NCBI GenBank assembly: GCA_007131945.1
Contig: SLPP01000331.1
Span: forward strand, 1-14,833
DNA: 14,833 nt
Source of the DNA: Paracoccaceae bacterium
GTDB lineage: Bacteria; Pseudomonadota; Alphaproteobacteria; Rhodobacterales; Rhodobacteraceae
Direction of reading: 5' to 3'
The notes beneath the pieces were generated by a model. That model made no database searches. It saw only the letters and a program-made list of their open reading frames with translations, and was not told where the DNA came from. The position numbers and the translations under genes are program-made. This document shows, one piece after another, positions 1-6,080 of this stretch (position 1 is its first letter; the number at the start of each line of letters is the position of its first letter).

Positions 1-453
1 CGGCCGCGCGGCAAGTTCCATCGCCTCGCCCGCGCGCGCGATGTCATAGGCGCGCTCGCCCTCGACCTTCACCGCCGAGAATTGCGGCGGCACCTGCAGG
101 ATCTCGCCGCGAAAGGCGCCGAGCGCCAACTCGATCCCGGCATCCGAAGGCCGCGCGTCCGAGGTTGCTATCACCTTGCCCTCGGCATCGTCTGTCGTCG
201 TCGCCGCGCCGAAACGGACCCCGAAACGGTAGCATTTCAGCGCATCGGTGACGAAGGGCACGGTCTTCGTCGCCTCGCCCAGCGCCACCGCCAGCACGCC
301 CGTCGCCGCCGGGTCGAGCGTGCCGGCATGGCCCGCCTTCGCCGCCTTCAGCGCCCAGCGGACCTTGCCCACGACCGCGGTCGAGGTGACACCTGCCGGT
401 TTGTCCACCACCAGCCAGCCGCTGATCGCCCGCCCCTTGCGTCCGCGTCCCAT
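1..453 (-). CDS. truB: tRNA pseudouridine(55) synthase TruB, 5' part (cut by window edge)
   Basis: TruB converts U55 in the T-loop of tRNAs to pseudouridine in the cytoplasm. The visible 151 residues are the N-terminal half of a family that is usually about 300 residues; the rest lies left of base 1. The opening residues [19 protein letters not shown], the VTSTAVV stretch and the GHAGTLDP motif (residues 41-48, catalytic Asp47) are diagnostic. I chose the ATG at 453 because it begins the conserved MGRxRKG start and has a GGGGGCG stretch just upstream. An in-frame ATG at 468 would add five residues (MSGAI). No rbfA, its common upstream partner in this group, lies directly upstream; the next gene is divergent ybjN. 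The family call is secure. The start is likely but not certain. Confidence 0.95.
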   Translation of the reverse strand, partial: MGRGRKGRAISGWLVVDKPAGVTSTAVVGKVRWALKAAKAGHAGTLDPAATGVLAVALGEATKTVPFVTDALKCYRFGVRFGAATTTDDAEGKVIATSDARPSDAGIELALGAFRGEILQVPPQFSAVKVEGERAYDIARAGEAMELAARP

Positions 454-717
454 GATCGCCCCCGACATGTCCGTGGCGGCGCGGTCTATCGCCTTCGCGC
501 CGGTCGATCAAGGCGGGGACATGGGCAGGGCGAGGACCGATTCCGGTGGATAAGTGGCGCGGCCCAAGGTTATATCGCGACTTTCCGCTTTACAGGTCAT
601 CGCTTTTCACCCACCATATCTTGTACGGGCGGGGAAGAACCGCGCGGCACGTTGAAAAGGCTTCATCTGCTAGTGGTGGCCGACGCGTGCGGCGCAACAT
701 CGCGGAAAGGCCGGGCC
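454..717. other. Divergent intergenic region between truB and ybjN
   Basis: This 264-base stretch separates two genes transcribed away from each other, so promoters for both are expected here. On the minus strand a TATAAC hexamer lies at 574-569, about 115 bases before truB, without a convincing -35 box. On the plus strand a TTGAAA lies at 652-657 but has no good -10 at standard spacing. I see no small gene with a credible start and ribosome binding site, and no strong hairpin. The exact promoters cannot be read from the sequence. Confidence 0.4.
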
Positions 718-1221
718 ATGTCGCTTTGGGAAGACAGCATCCTCACCGACGAGATCCACCCCATCGACATCGTCGAGACGCTCGCCGAACACCATTCATG
801 GGAGTTCGACCGCGTCACCGACGACCAGATCGCCATGTCGGTCGCGGGCAGCTGGCGCGCCTACGCGCTCACCCTGGCCTGGTCGCCGGGCGATGCGACG
901 CTGCGGCTGATCTGCACCTTCGAGCTCGACCCGCCCGAATCGCGCATGGACGCACTGATGACGGTGCTCAACGAGGCCAACGACCTGTGCTGGGGCGGCG
1001 CCTTCACCTGGTGGGCGGGCCAGCGGCTGATGGTCTGGCGCTACGGGCTGATCCTGTCGGGCGACCAGGTCGCCGCGCCCGAGCAGATCGACCAGATGAT
1101 CCGCACCGCGGTCGAGGCCTGCGAGCGGTTCTACCCGGCCTTCCAGATGGTCGCCTGGGCCGACCGTGCGCCCGACAACGCGATCCGGCTGGCCATTGCG
1201 CGCGGCTACGGCCGGGCCTAA
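718..1221 (+). CDS. YbjN domain-containing protein (type III secretion chaperone-like fold)
   Basis: A 167-residue soluble protein with no signal peptide or membrane segment. The opening (MSLWEDSIL...HPIDIVETLAEHHSWEFDR), the central beta-rich part (residues 40-75) and the C-terminal helix ending AIARGYGRA match the alphaproteobacterial YbjN family. That family shares the fold of type III secretion chaperones, but its biochemical function is not settled. The ATG at 718 is preceded by a clear GGAAAGG ribosome binding site at 704-710. The gene is first in a five-gene plus-strand run and sits 29 bases before proC, so the two are probably co-transcribed. YbjN next to proC is, from memory, common in Rhodobacteraceae. 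The family call is good; the function is unknown. Confidence 0.85.
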   Translation: MSLWEDSILTDEIHPIDIVETLAEHHSWEFDRVTDDQIAMSVAGSWRAYALTLAWSPGDATLRLICTFELDPPESRMDALMTVLNEANDLCWGGAFTWWAGQRLMVWRYGLILSGDQVAAPEQIDQMIRTAVEACERFYPAFQMVAWADRAPDNAIRLAIARGYGRA

Positions 1222-1250
1222 GCTCCGCCCCCGCAGGAAAGGGGGGCGAG

Positions 1251-2063
1251 ATGGATCTGACGGAGGCGACGGAAAGGGGCCTGGTGCTCCTCGGCTGCGG
1301 CAAGATGGGTTCGGCGCTGCTGGCGGGATGGCTTTCGCGAGGCGTGGATCCGAACGCGGTGCAGGTGATCGAGCCGCGGCCGTCGGACTGGCTGAAGGGC
1401 ACGGGCGTCGGGCTGAACGGACCCCTGCCGACCGCCCCTTCGGTCGTGGTGCTTGCCGTGAAACCGCAGATGATGGCCGAGGCGCTGCCGCAGATCGCCG
1501 CACTGGCGGGGCCCGAGACGCTCTTCGTCTCGATCGCCGCGGGCACGTCGCTGGCGCGGCTCGCCGGCCATCTGGGCGACGGAGCGAGCATCGTGCGCGC
1601 GATGCCCAATACCCCCGCCGCGGTCGGTCGCGGGATCACCGCGCTGATCGGCAACGACCGCGTCGCTGATGCACAGATGGGCCTCGCCGAAGCGTTGATG
1701 GCGGCGGTCGGGCAGACCGTGAGGCTGGAAAGCGAGGCGCAGATGGATGCGGTGACGGCGGTCTCGGGCTCGGGGCCGGCCTATGTCTTCCACCTGATCG
1801 AGACGCTGGCCGCGGCCGGCGAGGCGCAAGGCCTGCCCGCGGACATGGCGTTGCACTTGGCGCGCGCGACCGTTGCGGGCGCGGGCGCGCTGGCCGAGGC
1901 GGCGGAGGAGGATCCGGCGACGTTGCGGCAGAACGTGACCAGCCCCGGCGGCACGACCGAGGCGGCGCTGAAGGTGCTGATGGATCCCGAAACCGGCTTT
2001 CCCCCGCTTCTGCGGCGCACCGTCGCCGCCGCTGCCGCCCGGGGGAAGGAGCTTGACGCATGA
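1251..2063 (+). CDS. proC: Pyrroline-5-carboxylate reductase
   Basis: Catalyses the last step of proline synthesis, reducing 1-pyrroline-5-carboxylate to proline with NAD(P)H in the cytoplasm. The 270-residue length is normal for ProC. The N-terminal Rossmann loop GCGKMG is at residues 15-20, MPNTPA at 118-123, and the C-terminal dimer/active-site signatures SGSGPAYVF (172-180) and TSPGGTT (230-236) are all intact. The ATG at 1251 follows a GAAAGGGG purine-rich stretch ending about 5 bases upstream. The stop overlaps the csaA start in an ATGA arrangement (2060-2063), which suggests translational coupling. Recognition is very secure; nothing in the sequence suggests an unusual enzyme. Confidence 0.97.
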   Translation: MDLTEATERGLVLLGCGKMGSALLAGWLSRGVDPNAVQVIEPRPSDWLKGTGVGLNGPLPTAPSVVVLAVKPQMMAEALPQIAALAGPETLFVSIAAGTSLARLAGHLGDGASIVRAMPNTPAAVGRGITALIGNDRVADAQMGLAEALMAAVGQTVRLESEAQMDAVTAVSGSGPAYVFHLIETLAAAGEAQGLPADMALHLARATVAGAGALAEAAEEDPATLRQNVTSPGGTTEAALKVLMDPETGFPPLLRRTVAAAAARGKELDA

Positions 2064-2395
2064 CCATTTCCTTCGACGACTTTCTAAAGGTCGATATCCG
2101 GGTCGGCACCGTGACGCGTGCCGAACCCTTCCCCGAGGCGAAGAAACCGGCGCTGAAGCTCTGGGTCGATTTCGGTCCCGAGATCGGTGAGCGGAGATCC
2201 TCGGCCCAGATCACGGTGCATTACGCGCCCGAGGAGTTGGTCGGCCGGCAGGTCCTTGGCGTCGTGAACTTTCCGCCGCGGCAGATCGGGCCGATGCGGT
2301 CCGAGGTGCTGGTGCTGGGGCTCGCGGACGGAAATGGCGACATCGTGCTGATCGCGCCGGAACGCTCGGTGCCGGACGGGGCGCGGCTGTGCTGA
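2060..2395 (+). CDS. csaA: CsaA-type tRNA-binding protein
   Basis: A compact 111-residue protein made of a single tRNA-binding OB-fold domain of the EMAP/Trbp111 type. The signatures are FLKVDIRVGTV near residues 8-18, VVNFPPRQIG near residues 68-77 and SEVLVLGL near residues 81-88. Together they match CsaA, described in Bacillus as a secretion-related chaperone and known structurally as a dimeric tRNA-binding-like protein. Its physiological role outside Bacillus is unclear. The start overlaps the proC stop by four bases, and its stop overlaps the next gene's GTG start by seven, so it depends on the operon for expression and likely on coupled translation. The family is secure; I infer only a general RNA-binding or chaperone role. 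Confidence 0.93.
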   Translation: MTISFDDFLKVDIRVGTVTRAEPFPEAKKPALKLWVDFGPEIGERRSSAQITVHYAPEELVGRQVLGVVNFPPRQIGPMRSEVLVLGLADGNGDIVLIAPERSVPDGARLC

Positions 2396-3348
2396 AGCTT
2401 TTCCTATCGCGCCCCCTGCCCGACCGTGTCATCGCCGCAGCGCGCGAGGGTTTCGACGTCACCGTGCGCGAGAGCACCGCGCCGATGTCGCGCGCCGAGA
2501 TGCTGGAAGCGCTTGCCGGCCAGGACATCATCGCGCCGACCTTGGGGGATACCTTCTCGGCCGAGCTTTTCGCCGCGGCCCCGCCCCCCCGCGCGCGGCT
2601 GCTGGCGAATTTCGGCGTCGGCTACAACCATATCGATGTCGCGGCCGCCCGCGCGGCGGGGCTCGAGGTGACGAACACACCCGGCGCGGTAACCGACGCC
2701 ACCGCCGATATCGCGCTGACGCTGATGCTGATGAGCGCGCGACGCGTCGGCGAAGGCGAACGGCTGGTGCGCGCCGGGCGCTGGGAAGGCTGGCACCCGA
2801 CGCAGCTTCTGGGCCTGCACATGAGCGGCAAGACGCTGGGTATCGTCGGCATGGGCCGGATCGGCCAGGCGATCGCGCGGCGCGGGCAATTCGGCTTCGG
2901 CATGGCGGTCGTCTACTTCACACGCACGCCGCGTCCGCTGCCCGACCTGCCCGACGCGCGCGCCCTGCCCCGGCTCCACGACGTGATGGAAGCGGCCGAT
3001 ATCGTCGCCGTGGCGGTGCCGGCGAGCGCCGAGACGCATCACCTGATCGACGCCGCCGCGCTTGCCGCCATGCGGTCGCACGCGCATCTGGTCAACATCG
3101 CCCGCGGCGACGTGATCGACGAGACGGCGCTGATCGCCGCGCTGCAGGCGGGCCGGATCGCCGGCGCCGGGCTCGACGTCTACGAGCACGAGCCGCACGT
3201 CCCCGACGCGTTGCGCGCGATGGAGAATGTCGTGCTGCTCCCGCATCTGGGCACCGCCGCGCTCGAGGTGCGCGAGGCGATGGGGATGATGGTCCTGGAG
3301 AATGCCCGCGCCTTCCGCGACGGGCGGGAGTTGCCGAATGTCGTCTGA
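2389..3348 (+). CDS. D-2-hydroxyacid dehydrogenase (glyoxylate/hydroxypyruvate reductase type)
   Basis: A 319-residue NAD(P)-dependent oxidoreductase of the D-isomer-specific 2-hydroxyacid dehydrogenase family, probably reducing glyoxylate or hydroxypyruvate. The FGVGYNHID motif is at residues 75-83. The dinucleotide loop GMGRIG is at 154-159, and the catalytic triad is visible as Arg239 (ARGDVIDE), Glu268 (HEPHVPD) and His286 (LPHLGTAA). An Arg at 179, just after the second strand of the Rossmann fold, hints at NADPH preference. The start is a GTG at 2389 that overlaps the csaA stop by seven bases; the alignable sequence begins at once, so a later start would cut the domain. The 3' end overlaps the next gene by 11 bases. 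The exact substrate cannot be assigned. Confidence 0.92.
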   Translation: MLKLFLSRPLPDRVIAAAREGFDVTVRESTAPMSRAEMLEALAGQDIIAPTLGDTFSAELFAAAPPPRARLLANFGVGYNHIDVAAARAAGLEVTNTPGAVTDATADIALTLMLMSARRVGEGERLVRAGRWEGWHPTQLLGLHMSGKTLGIVGMGRIGQAIARRGQFGFGMAVVYFTRTPRPLPDLPDARALPRLHDVMEAADIVAVAVPASAETHHLIDAAALAAMRSHAHLVNIARGDVIDETALIAALQAGRIAGAGLDVYEHEPHVPDALRAMENVVLLPHLGTAALEVREAMGMMVLENARAFRDGRELPNVV

Positions 3349-3820
3349 AACGGGTCTCGGTTCGACGCTGAAGCGGCTGGGGGCGGCGTTGTTGAACGCG
3401 ACGCTGCTGCTGCTGGTCGCGATCCTGATCCTCGCCGTGGTGCTGATCGGCCAGCTGCGAGGCCTGGCGCAGGAGACCCGCGCGGCCAGCCAGGCCGAGA
3501 TCGCCGCGCTGGAAACCCGGCTTGCCGAGACCCAGGCAACCGCCCGCCAGGCGCTGGAGGCGCTCGAGGCGCTGGAAGCCCGCCGTGCACCGCCACCCGC
3601 CCCCGGCGCGATCCGTCTGGCACCGGAGACCGGCGAGCTGCCCGCGGACCTGGAAGCGGTCGAACGCGCGCTGATGTCGCTCGTGGCCGAACTTGCCGCG
3701 CTGCGCATCGCGCCGCTCGACCCCGAGACGCTCGAGCGCGACGAGGAGGGGCTGATCCGCTGGCTGGTGCTGGTCATCCTGCGCACCGTCGCCCGCGGCA
3801 TCCTCGAACCCGAGGGCTGA
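3338..3820 (+). CDS. Small single-pass membrane protein with coiled coil, function unknown
   Basis: I do not recognise a named family. The 160-residue product has a short N-terminus, one strong membrane segment at residues 18-38 (long Leu/Val/Ile/Ala run), then an Ala/Glu/Gln/Arg-rich predicted coiled coil at about 40-83 with a repeated ALEALEALEA. A Pro-rich hinge (84-92) follows, and a second amphipathic or hydrophobic stretch at about 139-156. This is the plan of a membrane-tethered coiled-coil protein. The ATG at 3338, inside the end of the dehydrogenase gene, is supported by a GGGAG ribosome binding site at 3326-3330; an in-frame open stretch goes further up but is less likely used. It is last in the operon and is followed by a palindrome at 3839-3859. 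Confidence 0.8.
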   Translation: MSSETGLGSTLKRLGAALLNATLLLLVAILILAVVLIGQLRGLAQETRAASQAEIAALETRLAETQATARQALEALEALEARRAPPPAPGAIRLAPETGELPADLEAVERALMSLVAELAALRIAPLDPETLERDEEGLIRWLVLVILRTVARGILEPEG

Positions 3821-3838
3821 ACCCGAGCGGTTCTCGCC

Positions 3839-3859
3839 AGATGCGCAAGTTGCGCATCT
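3839..3859. terminator. Perfect 21-base palindrome, possible terminator after the proC operon
   Basis: The arms AGATGCGCAA and TTGCGCATCT are exact reverse complements around a single central G. As RNA this can fold as an 8-9 bp stem with a 3-5 base loop. It starts 18 bases after the last stop of the plus-strand operon and is followed by a T-rich but interrupted tail (about 3859-3876). A second inverted repeat, GTTCAG/CTGAAC, lies directly after it at 3861-3882. The site lies between convergent genes, which favours a terminator. The near-zero centre also fits a dimeric regulator site. Confidence 0.4.
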
Positions 3860-3926
3860 TGTTCAGTCCTTTGTTTCTGAACGGAAACGTCTTCGCCGTT
3901 AACCGGAACGCAACCTTCGGCTGCGG

Positions 3927-3948
3927 CGTCCGTGCGGTTCGCAGGACG
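3927..3948. repeat. Hairpin just after the LOG gene stop
   Basis: CGTCC pairs with GGACG outside and TGCG with CGCA inside, separated by one bulged G, with a GTT loop. On the minus strand it begins 13 bases after the stop of the LOG-family gene, so it may end that transcript. There is no U-tract on either side, so intrinsic termination is doubtful. Confidence 0.25.
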
Positions 3949-3961
3949 GAGGCGACACCGT

Positions 3962-4519
3962 CTATCCCAGCGCCCGCCGCAGCGCCGCCTCCAGCGCCAC
4001 CACATCCGGCGCCGGCGTGAAGAGTTGCCGCAGGCCGGGTTCGGCGAAGCCCTGGGTAATCACGTGCTCGACAAGCGCGACCAGCGGCTGCCAGTAGCCG
4101 GCGAGGTCAAGCAGCAGGATCGGTTTGCGATGCAGCCCGATCTGCGCCCAGGTCAGCACCTCGAAGAACTCGTCGAGCGTCCCCGCCCCGCCCGGCAGCA
4201 CGACGATCGCGTCGGAATTGGCGAACATCACCTTCTTGCGCTCGTGCATCGTCTCGGTGACGACGAGATGCGTCAGGTCTCGCCGCGCCGCCTCGCGCGC
4301 CATCAGGTGCTGCGGGATCACGCCGAGGCAGGCCCCGCCCGCGCCCCGCGCGGTACGCGCAACCTCGCCCATGAGCCCGATATCGCCGGCACCGTAGACC
4401 AGCCGCCAGCGGTTCTGCGCAAGCATCGTGCCGGTGCTGCGCGCCGTTTCGGCGAGGACCGCGTCGCGCCCAGGCCGTGCGCCGCAGAAAACGCAGATCG
4501 AGGCCGTGAATGACTGCAT
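3962..4519 (-). CDS. LOG family (TIGR00730) Rossmann-fold protein, probable nucleotide 5'-monophosphate phosphoribohydrolase
   Basis: A 185-residue protein of the LOG (Lonely Guy) family. Characterised members split nucleoside or cytokinin 5'-monophosphates into the free base and ribose 5-phosphate. Diagnostic motifs are the N-terminal SICVFCGA (residues 7-14), YGAGDIGLMG (42-51), MHERK (91-95) and the signature PGGAGTLDE (109-117). The length is typical. The ATG at 4519 has a strong GGAGGGG ribosome binding site at about 4521-4527 on the minus strand. It is transcribed away from the LysM gene and converges with the proC operon. Older annotations call such proteins lysine decarboxylase, which is not supported. 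Activity on a particular nucleotide is inferred from the family. Confidence 0.93.
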   Translation of the reverse strand: MQSFTASICVFCGARPGRDAVLAETARSTGTMLAQNRWRLVYGAGDIGLMGEVARTARGAGGACLGVIPQHLMAREAARRDLTHLVVTETMHERKKVMFANSDAIVVLPGGAGTLDEFFEVLTWAQIGLHRKPILLLDLAGYWQPLVALVEHVITQGFAEPGLRQLFTPAPDVVALEAALRRALG

Positions 4520-4571
4520 GCCCCTCCTTACCGCCTGCCAGAGCGATGAAACGGAATTGTTTTGCCGCGCG

Positions 4572-4599
4572 TTCGACACGTTGCTACAACGGATAAACT
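4572..4599 (+). promoter_or_regulatory. Candidate sigma-70 promoter for the LysM gene, with a dyad in the spacer
   Basis: TTCGAC at 4572-4577 and TAAACT at 4594-4599 are separated by 16 bases. The spacer contains a dyad, CGTTG-CTA-CAACG (4579-4591), that could be an operator. A transcript would begin at about 4606, ten bases before the ATG at 4616, so the leader would be very short. Confidence 0.35.
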
Positions 4600-4615
4600 C
4601 TTGCGGAAACGGGAA

Positions 4616-6013
4616 ATGTCTTCGGCCCTGCAGCGAACGGTTGTTTTCGGCGGCGTCGTCCTGGCGCTGGCTCTGGCGGCGTATGCGCTGCGCGATACCA
4701 TGCCGCCGCCGGTCGGGCTGCGCGATGCCGCGTTTCCGCCGGTCGAGGCACCGGAACGGGCGGAGGTGTTCGCACCGGACGAGCCCGCCGCGCCGGTTGC
4801 CGAGCCGCCTTCCTTCGACGTGGTGCGCGTTGCGGCCGATGGCGGGGCGCTGGTGGCCGGCGCGGCGACCCCGGGTGCGTCGGTGATCCTGCGCGTCGAC
4901 GGCGCGCCGGTGGCCGAGACGCTGGCCGACGCGGCCGGGCAGTTCGTGCTCCTCTTCGCGCTCGACCCGTCCGACGCGCCGCAGACGATGACGCTCGAGA
5001 CGCGGCGCGCCGATGGGCAGGTACAGGAAGCAACCGACACGGTGATCCTGGCACCGCGGCCCGAGACGACGCTTGCCGCGCTGGACCCTGGCGCAGATGC
5101 GGCGGCTGGCGACACGAATGCGGGTTCGGTGTTTTCCGACACGGTTGCCGAGATCGCGGCCGTGCCGCTCGATACGCCCGCCGCAGATGCCGAGCGACCC
5201 TTGCGCAGCGAAACCTTCGCCTCCGATCTGCCGGGCGCGATCGACGCGCCGGGTGAACCGTCCGGGGCCGATCTGCCCGCGCCCGGCGCGGTGGCGGTCG
5301 CCCCGGTCGCGCCGGATCGGCCGTCGCTCGCGCCGCCCGACGAGCATGTGGCGCCTGCCGGGCCGCCGCCTCTCTTGCCCCCACCCGCCGCCGAGGAGAC
5401 CGAATCCGAGATTGCCGTCGCCGCGTCCGAGGCGGAGATTGCAGCGCCGGCCGCGCAGGCCGCGCTGCTGCCGCCCGCCTTCCTGCTGCGCGAGGGCGGC
5501 GCCGTCGAACTGAGTGGCCCGGCGCCGCAACCCGCCGATGCGGTGGTCATCGACGCGATCAGCTATGCCGAGACCGGCGAGGTGATGATCTCGGGCCGCG
5601 CAGGACGAGGCGATCCCGAAGCGCAGGTGCAACTCTATCTCGACAACCGGCCGGTGGCGCTGGCGCAGGCCGAGGACGGGGCGTGGAGCGTCGCCGTGCC
5701 CGAACTCGCGCCCGGGCTCTACACGCTGCGTGCCGACCAGCTGGCCGGCGACGGCCGCGTCGCTGCCCGGTTCGAGACGCCGTTCCAGCGCGCCGCGCCC
5801 GAGGAGATCGCCCGCCCCCCTGCCCGGCCCGGCGGCGACGGCGCGGCGCGCGTGAACCTGGTCACGGTGCAGCCGGGCAACTCGCTGTGGCGGATATCGC
5901 GCGAGCATTACGGCGAGGGCGTGCGCTACGTGCAGATCTACAACGCCAATGTCGATCAGATCCGTGACCCCGACCTGATCTATCCCGGCCAGGTCTTCGT
6001 CCTGCCCGACTGA
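4616..6013 (+). CDS. Membrane-anchored LysM protein with two Ig-like domains
   Basis: The 465-residue product begins with a short basic start and a hydrophobic segment (residues about 7-25: VVFGGVVLALALAAYAL) that acts as a membrane anchor or uncleaved signal. An Ig-like beta domain follows (about 66-128, with GASVILRVDG and DAAGQFVL), then a long Pro/Ala/Glu-rich linker (about 130-305), a second Ig-like domain (about 310-392) and a C-terminal LysM module (413-464: TVQPGNSLWRIS ... IYPGQVFVL). LysM binds glycan chains of peptidoglycan, so the protein should span the periplasm from inner membrane to wall. The ATG at 4616 is preferred over an in-frame TTG at 4562 because the candidate promoter lies between them; its ribosome site is weak. 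Its exact role is unknown. Confidence 0.85.
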   Translation: MSSALQRTVVFGGVVLALALAAYALRDTMPPPVGLRDAAFPPVEAPERAEVFAPDEPAAPVAEPPSFDVVRVAADGGALVAGAATPGASVILRVDGAPVAETLADAAGQFVLLFALDPSDAPQTMTLETRRADGQVQEATDTVILAPRPETTLAALDPGADAAAGDTNAGSVFSDTVAEIAAVPLDTPAADAERPLRSETFASDLPGAIDAPGEPSGADLPAPGAVAVAPVAPDRPSLAPPDEHVAPAGPPPLLPPPAAEETESEIAVAASEAEIAAPAAQAALLPPAFLLREGGAVELSGPAPQPADAVVIDAISYAETGEVMISGRAGRGDPEAQVQLYLDNRPVALAQAEDGAWSVAVPELAPGLYTLRADQLAGDGRVAARFETPFQRAAPEEIARPPARPGGDGAARVNLVTVQPGNSLWRISREHYGEGVRYVQIYNANVDQIRDPDLIYPGQVFVLPD

Positions 6014-6080
6014 GCCGCCCCTTTCCTTCCGGCAGGGCCGGGGCTACGTCTCGCCCGAGCAAGCACGGATTCCCGACCCA

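Noticed and set aside
546..1250. An N-terminally extended proC or YbjN protein from upstream in-frame starts
   Set aside because: The extensions are low-complexity and lack ribosome sites; the chosen starts at 718 and 1251 match the family start and have purine-rich sites.
3861..3882. A possible alphaproteobacterial LexA box (GTTC-N7-GTTC)
   Set aside because: GTTC at 3861 is followed seven bases later by TGTT rather than GTTC, and the pattern is an inverted repeat between convergent genes, not upstream of a gene.
2404..4005. A 533-codon minus-strand open frame opposite the dehydrogenase and membrane protein genes
   Set aside because: Composition is typical of an antisense shadow, and it overlaps motifs of the plus-strand dehydrogenase throughout.
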